Notes: generated from the letters alone by a model not told the origin. Numbered from the stretch's first letter, positions 53,399 to 63,016 are shown. The stretch is DNA of 64,000 bases from Streptomyces sp. A1277 (GCF_004795015.1 NZ_SSBI01000031.1:29166-93165); one strand, 5' to 3'. Program-made: numbers and translations.

Positions 53399-54100
53399 TC
53401 AGGCAACCATCGCGGCAAGTCCGAGCTCCCGCAGTCCGTCCGGCCGCTCATCCACCGGCGCATGCCGCACGAATCGCACCTCGCAGCCCAGCGCGGCCGC
53501 CCCGCCGTCGGCCACACGGTCGTCGCCGACCATCACCACATCCGTCGGGTGCTGTCCCAGAAGTGTGCAGGCCGTGTGGAAGAGACGTGCGTCCGGCTTC
53601 TGGACGCCGTGCTCGAAGGAGAGGACGTACGCGTCCACGTACGGGTCCAGGCCGTGCGCCCGGAACACCGGCCGCAGGTCCCAGCCGATGTTGCTGACGA
53701 CCCCGATCCCGGCCCCGGCCTCACGCAGCCCGGCCAGCACCTCCGCCGCGTCCGGGTAGGGGCGCCAGGCGTCCGGGGACAGATGGCGGTCGTACAGGGT
53801 GTCGTACAGCCCCGGGTCCGGCAGGGCGACCTGGCGGGCCAGCCCGGTGTACACCGCGCGGTGCAGCTCCGCGCTCTCGTCGCGGTGCGTCCAGCCGTCC
53901 GCCAGCTCCTCGGGCATCCGCTGCGGATTGGGGCCACCCGGCAGCGCGCCGGACACCTCCAGCTCCGTCGCGTACCGCTCGAAGTCCGCCTCGTCCACGC
54001 TCACCCCCCGCTCGGCGAGGGCCCCGGCGAGCCAGGAACGGACGGATTCGATCCGGAACAGCGTCCCGGAGAAGTCGAAGAGCACACCCTTGACCGGCAT
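53399..54100 (-). CDS. HAD-superfamily hydrolase
   Basis: 233 residues. Motif I is DFSGTLF (nucleophile Asp; the second position is Ser rather than Asp before GT), motif II is VVSNIGWD, motif III Lys is in GVQKPDARLF, and motif IV is MVGDDRVADGGAA. The helical cap lies between residues about 20 and 85. It should dephosphorylate a small metabolite in the cytoplasm. The Ser substitution leaves the nucleophile intact but removes the second aspartate used as general acid/base in many HAD phosphatases, so the activity may be altered. Confidence 0.85.
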   Translation of the reverse strand: MPVKGVLFDFSGTLFRIESVRSWLAGALAERGVSVDEADFERYATELEVSGALPGGPNPQRMPEELADGWTHRDESAELHRAVYTGLARQVALPDPGLYDTLYDRHLSPDAWRPYPDAAEVLAGLREAGAGIGVVSNIGWDLRPVFRAHGLDPYVDAYVLSFEHGVQKPDARLFHTACTLLGQHPTDVVMVGDDRVADGGAAALGCEVRFVRHAPVDERPDGLRELGLAAMVA

Positions 54101-54146
54101 GGCACCGATCCTCGCCGACGGGGTGGGGGCGGGCAAGAGCGCCTGT

Positions 54147-54839
54147 TCAGGCTGCCCGGCCAGTGCGGCCGTGGGCCGCGTACCGCTCGTAGCCGCAGAC
54201 CGCGAAGGCGGCCAGCGCCGCGCCCAGGAGCCATCCGCCCAGCACGTCCGACGGCCAGTGCACGCCCAGGTACAGCCGGGTCAGGCCGACCCCGGGCACC
54301 GATACGGCCGCCGCGCCCAGGGCCGCCCGACGGAGCCGGCGCCGGGCGCCGGAACGGCGCAGCACCCACAGCAGCAGACCGCAGCTCACCGTCGCCGTCA
54401 TCGCGTGCCCCGACGGGTACGCCGCGTACGAGGCGGAGTCCACCGGGTCGGGCCACCGGGGCCGGTCCCGGCCGACGGCCGCCTTGATCCCCTGCTGGAG
54501 GAGCGCGGAGACCACGGCCGTCGCCGCGACCCAGACCGCGAGCGGCCGGGCACCGCGCCACCACAGGGCCACCACCGCGACGGCGATCAGGGCGCGCATC
54601 GTCCACGGGTCCCACAGCCAGTCCGTCAGCAGCCGGTTGACGTGGACGAGACCGGGTTCGGCCACCGCCCGCCGGTGCAGCGCGTCCGCGACCGAGCGGT
54701 CCAGGTCCGTCAGCGGCTGCCACCGCGCGACGACCAGGGCCGTCACCGCCCCGGCGAGCACCGCGCAGACGGCCCCCGCGCGCGCGAGAGGCCAAGAGGC
54801 GCGGGCGTGGTCCACGAAGGAGCGCGGGGACACGTGCAT
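54147..54839 (-). CDS. PAP2-family membrane phosphatase
   Basis: 230 residues with about six TM helices. All three PAP2 motifs are present: KAAVGRDRPRWP, YPSGHAM and RLYLGVHWPSDVLGG. The active site faces outward. It probably dephosphorylates a lipid phosphate such as phosphatidic acid or undecaprenyl diphosphate. The ATG at 54839 follows sequence lacking TM character. Confidence 0.92.
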   Translation of the reverse strand: MHVSPRSFVDHARASWPLARAGAVCAVLAGAVTALVVARWQPLTDLDRSVADALHRRAVAEPGLVHVNRLLTDWLWDPWTMRALIAVAVVALWWRGARPLAVWVAATAVVSALLQQGIKAAVGRDRPRWPDPVDSASYAAYPSGHAMTATVSCGLLLWVLRRSGARRRLRRAALGAAAVSVPGVGLTRLYLGVHWPSDVLGGWLLGAALAAFAVCGYERYAAHGRTGRAA

Positions 54840-54957
54840 GGCACGATCCTCGCCGAAGCCCGCGGCCTCGGCCCATTCCAGCGCGCCGGACGACAGCCGG
54901 ACCACCCCATCGGGGAACGCGCCCGGCACCCGGAGTACCGGGCACCGCCGCCCCGCT

Positions 54958-55893
54958 TCACTTCAGCGCGCTGAGCCCCGGTACGAACGCGACCACGAGT
55001 GGCACCGCGGGAACGAGCGTCGCCGCGGCGGTCAACCGCAGCCGGCGGGCGGCCGTGAGCCGCCCCGCCGGGGCCAGCAGCCGGTTCACCCGCAGCGGCA
55101 GCTCCGCGTCCGCGGCCGGGCAGGGGCCGAACACGCCCCGGTCCTCGTTGAGTTCGACCAGGGCCAGCGCGATCGTCAGGCGGCCGAAGCGCCGCGAGGC
55201 CACGTCGTCGGCCGCCAGCTCGACCAGCCGGTGCATCTCGCCCCGGAACGCCGCGAACACCGGAACCTGCGGGAACCCCGAGGCCAGCGCCTCCGAGCAG
55301 TTGAGCAGCCAGTCGTGCCGCGCCTGCGCGTGGCCCTGCTCATGGGCCAGGACCGCGTCCAGCTGCCGGCCCTTCAGCCGCCCGAGCGCGGCCGTGGTGA
55401 TGACGAGTCGGGGCGCGGCCCCCGGCAGCCACCAGGCGTCCGGGCGCTCGCCCTCAAGGACGACGAGGCGTCCGCTCCCGGGCTCCTCGCCGGGCATGAG
55501 CGGGGCGCGCACCAGGAGTTCGGCCCGCCGCTGTTTGCGCCGCAGGTGCGCGCGGTGGATCTCGCGGGCCAGCATGGCGGCCGTCCACACCCCGCCGGCG
55601 GCCAGCAGTACCGCCATCACCGCCGACCACGGGCCGTAGTCCGCGAGTGCGTACGCCTCGACCACGGCGTGCGGCGCGGGCGCGAAGACGTGGCCGCGTA
55701 CCGCCTGCCACGCCGCGGCGGCGCTGAACGTCATGGCCAGCCCGAACGACAGCAGCACCGCGACCACCACGCACTGCCAGACCCACAGCGCCACCACGGG
55801 CTCGCGCTCGGGCCACTCGGCCCGCGCCATCAGGCGCGGGGTCACGACGGCGGCCAGTGCACCGAGCAGCAGCAGCGCTAGGGAGACCCACAT
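54958..55893 (-). CDS. M56-family membrane metallopeptidase (BlaR1-like, without sensor domain)
   Basis: 311 residues with TM helices at both ends and in the first half. The cytosolic zinc protease loop has HEQGH in LAHEQGHAQARHD and the third ligand in ELAADDVASRR. BlaR1/MecR1 relatives cleave a BlaI-type repressor, but no BlaI gene is adjacent and no penicillin-binding sensor domain follows, as is common for actinobacterial M56 proteins. The gene upstream encodes a DUF5134 membrane protein on the same strand. Confidence 0.88.
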   Translation of the reverse strand: MWVSLALLLLGALAAVVTPRLMARAEWPEREPVVALWVWQCVVVAVLLSFGLAMTFSAAAAWQAVRGHVFAPAPHAVVEAYALADYGPWSAVMAVLLAAGGVWTAAMLAREIHRAHLRRKQRRAELLVRAPLMPGEEPGSGRLVVLEGERPDAWWLPGAAPRLVITTAALGRLKGRQLDAVLAHEQGHAQARHDWLLNCSEALASGFPQVPVFAAFRGEMHRLVELAADDVASRRFGRLTIALALVELNEDRGVFGPCPAADAELPLRVNRLLAPAGRLTAARRLRLTAAATLVPAVPLVVAFVPGLSALK

Positions 55894-55978
55894 GGCGTCA
55901 GCCTATGAGGGGCGCGCCAGACACGGGTATGGCTGCGCGCGCCAAGTGACGCACACCACGGACGCCCGCCGCCCCGTC

Positions 55979-56569
55979 TCACAGGGTGAGAAGCATCGCG
56001 AACATTGCTATGCCCATGGTCAGCCGGCAAGCCAGCGCCAGCTCCGGCCGCGCCCCCCATCCCGTCACCACCGGCCCGCCGCCCCTGCCCCCGGAGGCCG
56101 TGGCCGCCACGGGTATGAGCCGGGCGCCCGAGCGCAGCACGTACACGGCGTAGTAGGCGAGGAGCAGCCCGGTCAGCACCGGTATGCCGCCCGCCGCGGC
56201 CATGCTGTGCGCGCCCATCGCGTGCGTGCCGTGCCCCGAGCCGCCCGCCCGGGCCATCACCACGGCCATGTAGACCATCGCCGAAGAGCCGACCACATGG
56301 TGCAGGTGGTGGCCGCTGCGCCGGGAGAACCACAGGGCGCGCAGGGCCGCGACGCCGAACAGCGCCGCGTACACGCCCCATCCCCAGGTGGGCGGGGCGA
56401 CGGCGGCGGCCGGTATCGCCATCGCGGCCATCCCGAAGCCCATCAGCGCCTCCGCCCGCGCGGTCCTGCGCTCCTGCGCACTGCCCGTACGGGTGCGCAG
56501 CAGGCAGTAGGCGCCCGTCACCGCGCACAACGCCATCAGCAGCCATCCGGACATCGCCGGTCCGTGCAC
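55979..56569 (-). CDS. DUF5134-family membrane protein
   Basis: 196 residues with about five to six TM helices and a histidine/methionine-rich hydrophilic stretch (HHLHHVVGSSAMVYM and HGTHAMGAHSM) that could bind copper or another metal. I chose GTG at 56569, five bases after GGGGGAGGG; an ATG five codons later is possible. It lies upstream of the M56 gene and may be its partner. Function unknown. Confidence 0.75.
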   Translation of the reverse strand: MHGPAMSGWLLMALCAVTGAYCLLRTRTGSAQERRTARAEALMGFGMAAMAIPAAAVAPPTWGWGVYAALFGVAALRALWFSRRSGHHLHHVVGSSAMVYMAVVMARAGGSGHGTHAMGAHSMAAAGGIPVLTGLLLAYYAVYVLRSGARLIPVAATASGGRGGGPVVTGWGARPELALACRLTMGIAMFAMLLTL

Positions 56570-56816
56570 AGCGGCCCTCCCCCCGGGCGAAACGACATCG
56601 CCATCAACCAGTCGATACCCGGGGCTGGTGGCCCGTACGCGGCGCACTGGGGTACAGGGGGAGCGCGCGGCGGGGGTGACTTTGCGATGCGCCTGGTGCA
56701 AGCGCCCCTCGCGCCGCCCCGGCACGCCCCGTAGAAACCGTCCGGAGCCCGGACGGGGTACCGGGAGTTACCCTTCTGCGGCACCGCCCTTGCACAGAAA
56801 CCGGAGAAGCCCCGCC

Positions 56817-57377
56817 ATGGACACCGCCCCGCCCCGGGAATCGGGAGAACTGACCTTCCGCGACGCCACCGAAGCGGACATACCCGCGCTCGTGGAGCTG
56901 ATCGAGTCGGCGTACCGCGGCGACAGCAGCCGCGCCGGATGGACCACCGAGGCGGACATCCTGCAGGGGCAGCGCACCGACTCTCAGGGGGTGCGCGAGG
57001 TGGTGGAGAGCCCCGGCAGCCGGCTGCTCGTGGTGGAGCGCGACGGCGCCCCGATTGCCTGCTGCCAGCTCGAACACCGGGGCGAGGCCGCCTACTTCGG
57101 CATGTTCGCCGTGCGTCCCGGGCTCCAGGGCGCCGGCCTCGGCAAGGTGATCATCGCCGAGGCCGAGCGTACCGTGCGGGAGAGCTGGGGAGTGCGGGAG
57201 ATGCACATGACCGTGATCTCCGTACGCGAGGAGCTCATCGCCTGGTACGAGCGCCGCGGCTACCGCCGTACGGGCAAGCTGACCCCGTTCCCGTACGGCG
57301 ACGAGCGCTTCGGCATCCCGCAGCGCGACGACCTCGCCTTCGAACTGCTCGTCAAGGAGCTGCCGCAGCAGACCTGA
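56817..57377 (+). CDS. GNAT-family N-acetyltransferase
   Basis: 186 residues. LTFRDATEADIPALVELI at the N-terminus, a central beta-sheet with YFGMFAVRPGLQGAGLGKVIIAEAE (the acetyl-CoA pyrophosphate loop Q-x-x-G-x-G), and YERRGYRRTGKL near the end are the classical GNAT elements. It transfers an acetyl group to an amine; the substrate is unknown. Confidence 0.92.
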   Translation: MDTAPPRESGELTFRDATEADIPALVELIESAYRGDSSRAGWTTEADILQGQRTDSQGVREVVESPGSRLLVVERDGAPIACCQLEHRGEAAYFGMFAVRPGLQGAGLGKVIIAEAERTVRESWGVREMHMTVISVREELIAWYERRGYRRTGKLTPFPYGDERFGIPQRDDLAFELLVKELPQQT

Positions 57378-57403
57378 CGCGGGGGCCCGCGGAAGGCCGG
57401 GTG

Positions 57404-58087
57404 CTACGCGGTGACGCCGCCGGCGCGGCGGATCTCGGGGTAGTCCGTGGTCGCGCCGTCGAGCCCGAGCCCGCGGGCCAGCCGCAGCTGGTCCTGTGTG
57501 TTGACCGTCCAGCCCACCACCGTCAGCCCCTCGGCGTGGGCCTTCTCCACCAGCTCCAGGGTGATGCGCCGGATGTTCAGCACGAGCCGGGTCGCCCCCA
57601 CCGCCTTCGCGCGGTCCACCACGTCATTACCCCAACGGCTGGCGACGAGGGCCGTCCGCACACCCGGAACCAGCTGAGCGATCTCGGCGATCGCCTCGTC
57701 GTGGAACGAGATCACCTCGACCCGGCCGACGAGTTCGCGTTCCCGCATGACCCCGGCCAGCGTGCGTGCGGCGGCCACGTCCTTGATCTCCGCCTGGATC
57801 GGGGAGCGCACGGCGTCCAGGACCTCTTCGAAGACCGGTACCCGTTCGCTCTGACCCGCGTCCAGCGCGCGCAGCTCGGCGAGGGTCTTCTCCGCGATCG
57901 GGCCCGTGCCGTCGGTCGTCCGGTCCACCTCGGCGTCGTGCATGACGGCCAGCGCGCCGTCCTTGCTCAGGTGCAGGTCCAGCTCGATCAGGTCCATCCC
58001 GGCCTCTTCGGCGCGGACGAACGAGCGCAGGGTGTTCTCCGGCTCGACGCCCGCCACCCCACGGTGACCGATGGTGAGGAAAGACAA
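57404..58087 (-). CDS. Glycerophosphodiester phosphodiesterase
   Basis: 227 residues from a TTG at 58087 (GGAAGAGAG upstream; sequence before it is not protein-like). GDPD motifs: TIGHRG (catalytic His8), EPENT, LDLHLSKDG, VMHD (second His), IQAEIKD, and a C-terminal VVGWTVNTQDQL. It cleaves glycerophosphodiesters to glycerol-3-phosphate and an alcohol. There is no signal peptide, so it is cytoplasmic. Confidence 0.92.
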   Translation of the reverse strand: MSFLTIGHRGVAGVEPENTLRSFVRAEEAGMDLIELDLHLSKDGALAVMHDAEVDRTTDGTGPIAEKTLAELRALDAGQSERVPVFEEVLDAVRSPIQAEIKDVAAARTLAGVMRERELVGRVEVISFHDEAIAEIAQLVPGVRTALVASRWGNDVVDRAKAVGATRLVLNIRRITLELVEKAHAEGLTVVGWTVNTQDQLRLARGLGLDGATTDYPEIRRAGGVTA

Positions 58088-58382
58088 GGCACGCTCTCTT
58101 CCGTCGACGCTCTCTTCCCGCGCGCTGCTCCTATCCGCACGGCACGGCGCCATGGCCGCAGTCGGCAGCCTAGTGTCCGGCGGGCAGCGGACGGGGGAGG
58201 GGCCGCAGGCCGTGCGGCCAGGGCGATGAGCCCACCGAAGGAGCTGTCGCAGCGCCGTGCGACAGGAAAAACAGCGGTGACCATGAGGGTAGGCAGGATA
58301 ATTTCCGCAAGCTCCACTTGTTTCGGGGAGTCGCGCACGGATACGGTTGTCGGACGCGAGGTTCTCCCGTGGAGGAAGTGTT

Positions 58383-59780
58383 ATGACGGAAATTCTTGTG
58401 CACGACGCCGCACCCGGCGGCATAGCTGCCGCGCCGCGGGTGATCGAGCACCCGGCCTGGCCCGCGCTCAAGAATGCCGTGGAGGAGATCCGACCCTGGC
58501 AGTCGAAGGACGGTTCCATCGACTTCGACGCGGAGGGTGCGCCCTCTCCGGCCCTCGCCGAGGCCGCCGTGGCCCGGGTGACCGCCGCGGTCGAGGAGCT
58601 CTCCCCGCTCCTGCCGCACGACGCCGCCTACCACCGCGCCCTCGTCACCGACCTGCGCCGCTGGGTGGCCGACGGCTTCGGCGTGCCCGACTTCCTGGAC
58701 TCACTGCTGGCCTTCCAGCCCGCCAAGGACCGCGCCGACGGGCTCCAGCACCTGGTGGTCTTCGCCATGTACACCCAGAACGGCAACCCCGACCGCAACC
58801 TCGAGGCGGTCGTGCTGCGGATGGTCTGGCCCGAGTGGCTCGCCGACCTGGAGGCCACCCGCTACGACAACCCGCTGTTCTGCGGCATCACCTTCGAGGA
58901 CTTCACCTCCGGCTACGACACCAACTCCGCGGTGCTCTTCCCGGAGACCATCGCCGTGCGCGAGGCCCCCGAGCGCTTCAGCTGGGGCGGCATCTTCTGC
59001 GACCGCGAGGCCGCCCGCTTCCGCCGCGTCACCGAGGCATCCGTCGACCTCCTGGGCATCGAGCTGCCCGACGACATCCGCGAGATGGTCAACGACCAGC
59101 AGCGCTGCGAGCAGGCATTCGTGCTCTGGGACATGGTCCACGACCGCACCCACAGCCACGGCGACCTGCCGTTCGACCCGTTCATGATCAAGCAGCGCCA
59201 GCCGTTCTGGATGTACGGCCTCGAAGAGCTGCGCTGCGACCTCACCGCCTTCAAGGAGGCCGTGAAGCTGGAGGCCGAGGGCAACGCCCACGGCCGCGAC
59301 GTGCAGTACGCCGTGCTCTTCGACCGGATGTTCCGCTTCCCGGTCACCGGCGAGCGCGTACGCAACTACGACGGCCTCGGCGGCCAGCTCCTCTTCGCCT
59401 ACCTCCACAAGCACGACGTCGTGCGCTGGACCGACAACACGCTCCGGATCGACTGGGAGCGGGCCCCGCAGGTCACCAACCAGCTGTGCGCCGAGATCGA
59501 GAAGCTCTACCGGGACGGCATCGACCGCCCCAAGCTCGTCCACTGGTTCGCGGCGTACGACCTCGTCTCCACCTACCTCGCCCCGCACCCCGGCTCCCGC
59601 TGGGCCAAGGGCCCGGACGCGCTCGACCTCTCCCAGCCGCCGCGGAAACTCGTGGACGACGTGCTTCCCGACGAGTTTCCCCTGAGCATGTTCTATGAGG
59701 CCCTCTCCAAGAAGCTGAAGAACGTGATCGCCTCGACCAAGGGCATCACCGCCTCGGACGCGGGGAAGGCTGCCGCGTGA
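58383..59780 (+). CDS. DUF6421-family protein
   Basis: 465 residues; ATG at 58383 with GGAGG seven bases upstream. Soluble, with a conserved-looking core: LVVFAMYTQNGNPDRNLE, FCGITFEDFTSGYDTNSAV, HDRTHSHGDLPFDPFMIKQR (two or three histidines that may bind metal) and FWMYGLEELRCDL. This matches DUF6421, an actinobacterial family of unknown role. Its stop overlaps the SDR start (GTGA), and a threonine aldolase follows, so the three form one operon. Confidence 0.85.
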   Translation: MTEILVHDAAPGGIAAAPRVIEHPAWPALKNAVEEIRPWQSKDGSIDFDAEGAPSPALAEAAVARVTAAVEELSPLLPHDAAYHRALVTDLRRWVADGFGVPDFLDSLLAFQPAKDRADGLQHLVVFAMYTQNGNPDRNLEAVVLRMVWPEWLADLEATRYDNPLFCGITFEDFTSGYDTNSAVLFPETIAVREAPERFSWGGIFCDREAARFRRVTEASVDLLGIELPDDIREMVNDQQRCEQAFVLWDMVHDRTHSHGDLPFDPFMIKQRQPFWMYGLEELRCDLTAFKEAVKLEAEGNAHGRDVQYAVLFDRMFRFPVTGERVRNYDGLGGQLLFAYLHKHDVVRWTDNTLRIDWERAPQVTNQLCAEIEKLYRDGIDRPKLVHWFAAYDLVSTYLAPHPGSRWAKGPDALDLSQPPRKLVDDVLPDEFPLSMFYEALSKKLKNVIASTKGITASDAGKAAA

Positions 59781-60574
59781 GCACAGGCGCCAAGGAGGCG
59801 GAGGCCATGAACGGAACAAGCACGGGCGACGCGAGCGGTGCGCTCGAAGGCGCCGTGGTCGCCGTCGCGGGAGCCGCAGGACCGGCCGGCCGGGCGACCC
59901 TGCTCAGGCTCGCCGAGGCGGGCGCGGTCGTCGTCGCCGCGGACGCGCACCCCACCAGGCTCGCCGAGGCCGTCGACGCGGCCCGCTACGCCCACGGCGG
60001 GGCCACCGTCACCGGCGACACCGTGGATCTGCTCGACCTCGCGGCCACCCGTGAGTGGGCGGCCAAGACGGAGAAGGAGTTCGGCCGGATCGACGGGCTC
60101 GTCCACCTCGTGGGCGGCTGGCGCGGCAGCGCGAGCTTCGCGCAGACCGACCCCGCCGACTGGACGCTGCTGGAGAAGTTGCTGATCCGCACGGTCCAGC
60201 ACACCTCGCTCGCCTTCCACGACGGGCTGCTGCGCAGCGACCGCGGACGCTACCTGCTGACCAGTGCGGCAGGGGCGAGCAAGCCCACCGCGGGCAACGC
60301 CGCGTACGCCGCCTCCAAGGCGGCGGCCGAGGCATGGACCCTCGCGCTCGCCGACGCCTTCCGCAAGGCGGGGGGCGAGGACGGCCCCCGCAGCGCGGCT
60401 GCGATCCTGGTCGTGAAGGCACTGGTGCACGACGCGATGCGCGCCGAGCGCCCGAATGCGAAGTTCGCGGGCTTCACCGACGTCAAGGAACTGGCCGATG
60501 CCATCGCCGGCGTCTGGGACCGGCCCGCCCCGGAAGTGAACGGAAAGCGCCTGTGGCTGACCCCGCAACCCTAA
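59777..60574 (+). CDS. Short-chain dehydrogenase/reductase
   Basis: 265 residues from GTG at 59777, which overlaps the previous stop. The Rossmann fold has a glycine loop AGAAGPAGRAT, the active-site YAASK dyad and an upstream serine (LLTSAAG). It oxidises or reduces a hydroxyl/ketone with NAD(P). The operon suggests a substrate shared with the DUF6421 protein and threonine aldolase, possibly a hydroxy amino acid. An internal ATG at 59807 is an alternative start. Confidence 0.88.
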   Translation: MSTGAKEAEAMNGTSTGDASGALEGAVVAVAGAAGPAGRATLLRLAEAGAVVVAADAHPTRLAEAVDAARYAHGGATVTGDTVDLLDLAATREWAAKTEKEFGRIDGLVHLVGGWRGSASFAQTDPADWTLLEKLLIRTVQHTSLAFHDGLLRSDRGRYLLTSAAGASKPTAGNAAYAASKAAAEAWTLALADAFRKAGGEDGPRSAAAILVVKALVHDAMRAERPNAKFAGFTDVKELADAIAGVWDRPAPEVNGKRLWLTPQP

Positions 60575-61635
60575 AGACCGACGCGCGTCGCCATCACGAC
60601 CCGCGGGTGCGCGGTTTCGCCAGTGACAACTACGCGGGGGCCCACCCGGAGGTCCTCGCGGCGCTGGCCCTCGCCAACGGCGGCCACCAGATCGCCTACG
60701 GCGAGGACGACTACACCGGCCACCTCCAGCGCGTGATGCACAGCCACTTCGGCCCCACCGCCGAAGCCTTCCCGGTCTTCAACGGAACCGGTGCCAACGT
60801 GGTGTCGCTCCAGGCCATGACCGACCGCTGGGGCGCGGTCATCTGTGCCGAGTCCGCCCACATCAACGTGGACGAGGGCGGCGCGCCCGAGCGGGTCGGC
60901 GGCCTCAAGCTGCTGACCGTGCCCACCGAGGACGGCAAGCTCACGCCGGAGCTCATCGACCGGCAGGCGTACGGCTGGGACGACGAGCACCGCGCCATGC
61001 CGCAGGTCGTCTCGATCACCCAGAACACCGAGCTGGGCACGGTCTACACGCCCGACGAGATCCGCGCCATCTGCGAGCACGCGCACGAGCACGGCATGAA
61101 GGTCCACCTCGACGGGGCCCGCATAGCCAACGCATCGGCGTCCCTGGACGTGCCGATGCGCACGTTCACCAACACCGTCGGCGTCGATGTCCTCTCCTTC
61201 GGCGGCACGAAGAACGGGGCGGTCTTCGGCGAGGCCGTCGTCGTCCTGAACCCCGACGCCGTGCGCGCCATGAAGCACCTGCGCAAGCTGTCGATGCAGC
61301 TCGCCTCCAAGATGCGCTTCGTCTCCGTACAGCTGGAGGCGCTGCTCGCCGGTGACCTGTGGCTGCGCAACGCCCGGCACGCCAACGCCATGGCCCAGCG
61401 GCTCGCCGAGGGCGTACGCGGCGTGGACGGCGTGGAGATCCTCCACCCCGTCCAGGCCAACGCCGTCTTCGCCCGGCTGCCGCATGCGGTGAGCGAACGG
61501 CTGCAGAAGCGCTTCCGCTTCTACTTCTGGGACGAGCAGGCCGGTGACGTGCGCTGGATGTGCGCCTTCGACACCACCGAGGAGGACGTCGACGGATTCC
61601 TCCTCGCGCTCAAGGAGGAGATGGCGGCCGTTTAG
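60553..61635 (+). CDS. Low-specificity L-threonine aldolase-type PLP enzyme
   Basis: 360 residues from GTG at 60553 (GGAAAG upstream), overlapping the SDR by 22 bp. Fold type I aldolase landmarks: FASDNYAGAHPEV, FNGTGANVVSL (PLP phosphate), ESAHINVDEGGAPE, HLDGARIAN (Asp bound to the pyridine nitrogen) and the Schiff-base Lys220 in FGGTKNGAV. It splits beta-hydroxy amino acids such as threonine into glycine and an aldehyde. Confidence 0.9.
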   Translation: MADPATLKTDARRHHDPRVRGFASDNYAGAHPEVLAALALANGGHQIAYGEDDYTGHLQRVMHSHFGPTAEAFPVFNGTGANVVSLQAMTDRWGAVICAESAHINVDEGGAPERVGGLKLLTVPTEDGKLTPELIDRQAYGWDDEHRAMPQVVSITQNTELGTVYTPDEIRAICEHAHEHGMKVHLDGARIANASASLDVPMRTFTNTVGVDVLSFGGTKNGAVFGEAVVVLNPDAVRAMKHLRKLSMQLASKMRFVSVQLEALLAGDLWLRNARHANAMAQRLAEGVRGVDGVEILHPVQANAVFARLPHAVSERLQKRFRFYFWDEQAGDVRWMCAFDTTEEDVDGFLLALKEEMAAV

Positions 61636-61647
61636 GCCGTGCCCGAC

Positions 61648-61682
61648 CTCCGGGGTGCGGACGGACCGTCCGCACCCCGGAG
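61648..61682. terminator. Bidirectional terminator
   Basis: Perfect 16-bp stem (left arm CTCCGGGGTGCGGACG) with a 3-base loop, between the convergent aldolase and acyltransferase genes. Confidence 0.7.
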
Positions 61683-61711
61683 TGACGTTTCCCCGGCGGC
61701 CGGGCCCGCCG

Positions 61712-62434
61712 TCAGCCGCGCTCGCGCACCTCGGCCGGCGTGGGAGCCGTACCGCCCAGGTGCGAGGGCACCCACCACGTGTCGCTCGCGTCCTTCGGAC
61801 GTACCGGATAGGCCCGCTGAGCCGCCTCCAGCAGCTCCTGCACGCGCTCGCGCAGCCGGCGCGTGATGGCGCCCGCGTACTGGTCCGTGGGGGCCTCCAC
61901 GGGCTCGCCCACGCGAATGGTCACCGGAATGTGGTTGCGCTTGAAGTTGCGCGGGCGGCCCTTGGTCCACAGCCGCTGCGTGCCCCACAGCGCCATCGGC
62001 ACCAGCGGAACGCCCGCCTCCTGCGCCAGGCGCGCGGCGCCCGACTTGAAGCTCTTCAGCGTGAAGGACTCCGAGATCGTCGCCTCGGGGAACACTCCGA
62101 CGATCTCCCCGGAGCGCAGCGAGGCCAGAGCGTGCGCGTACGCGTCCTCGCCCTGCTTGCGGTCGACGGGAATGTGCTTCATGCCGCGCATCAGCGGTCC
62201 GGAGACCTTGTGCCGGAAAACTGATTCCTTGGCCATGAAGCGGACCAGTCGCTTCTGCGGGAGCGCCGCGAGCCCACTGAAGATGAAGTCCAGATAACTG
62301 ATGTGGTTGCTGACCAGAACAGCGCCGCCGGTCTTCGGGATGTGCTCCGAACCCTGAGTGTCGATCTTCAGGTCGAGCGCCTTGAAAAAAGTGCGAGCGG
62401 CGCCGATGACCGGCCGATAGACGAGTTCTGCCAT
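61712..62434 (-). CDS. 1-Acylglycerol-3-phosphate acyltransferase family protein
   Basis: 240 residues. The PlsC motifs are present: NHISYLD (His-x4-Asp catalytic pair), VDRKQGED, FPEATIS and VPLVPMALWG. It transfers an acyl chain to lysophosphatidate or a similar lipid at the membrane surface. ATG at 62434. It is transcribed alone. Confidence 0.93.
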   Translation of the reverse strand: MAELVYRPVIGAARTFFKALDLKIDTQGSEHIPKTGGAVLVSNHISYLDFIFSGLAALPQKRLVRFMAKESVFRHKVSGPLMRGMKHIPVDRKQGEDAYAHALASLRSGEIVGVFPEATISESFTLKSFKSGAARLAQEAGVPLVPMALWGTQRLWTKGRPRNFKRNHIPVTIRVGEPVEAPTDQYAGAITRRLRERVQELLEAAQRAYPVRPKDASDTWWVPSHLGGTAPTPAEVRERG

Positions 62435-62653
62435 CTGGGGAAGACCCTTTCTTCAGCGCCTGCGGAGGATTCTCCCGGCGGAAGTTACGCAGCCGTAGGT
62501 TTTCGGCATTGGCCCGATCGTGCCGCATGCGCGACGCGGTGGCCAGTCTCGGCGGGTTCGGGCCGCGAGATTCTCGTCACGTGGGCGACCGGGGAATGTA
62601 CCGGCGAGCGGGAGTGCTGACCCTCTGCGAAGAGCTCTGACAGGAGGCCGAAG

Positions 62654-62980
62654 GTGGACGGGCAGGCGCATGCGGACAGGCTGGACGCGGCCCAACTCGG
62701 CGCGGAACTGGGGGAGCGGGCCACTCTCGTCCAGTTCTCCACCGCCTTCTGCCAGCCCTGCCGGGCCACCCGGCGCACCCTGGCCGAGGTGGCGGGAATG
62801 GTCGAAGGGGTCGCCCATGTGGAGATCGACGCAGAGGCGCATCTCACTCTCGTGCGCGACCTGGAGATCAGCCGGACCCCGACCGTGCTGGTCCTCGACG
62901 CCGGGGGCCGGATCGTCCGCCGGGCCGTCGGCCAGCCCCGCACCGCCGACGTCGTCGCCGCACTCGGGAAGGCGATGTGA
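62654..62980 (+). CDS. Thioredoxin-family protein
   Basis: 108 residues from GTG at 62654, with AGGAGG six bases upstream. The redox motif is CQPC (33-36) after LVQFSTAF, with the cis-proline in ISRTPTVLVLD. Cytoplasmic thiol-disulphide exchange is expected. It lies close to a cysteine-leader-controlled flavin reductase, which may reflect a shared sulphur/redox theme. Confidence 0.9.
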   Translation: MDGQAHADRLDAAQLGAELGERATLVQFSTAFCQPCRATRRTLAEVAGMVEGVAHVEIDAEAHLTLVRDLEISRTPTVLVLDAGGRIVRRAVGQPRTADVVAALGKAM

Positions 62981-63016
62981 CGGCCCGTGATGCATCTCCC
63001 ACCTCGTGGGACACCC

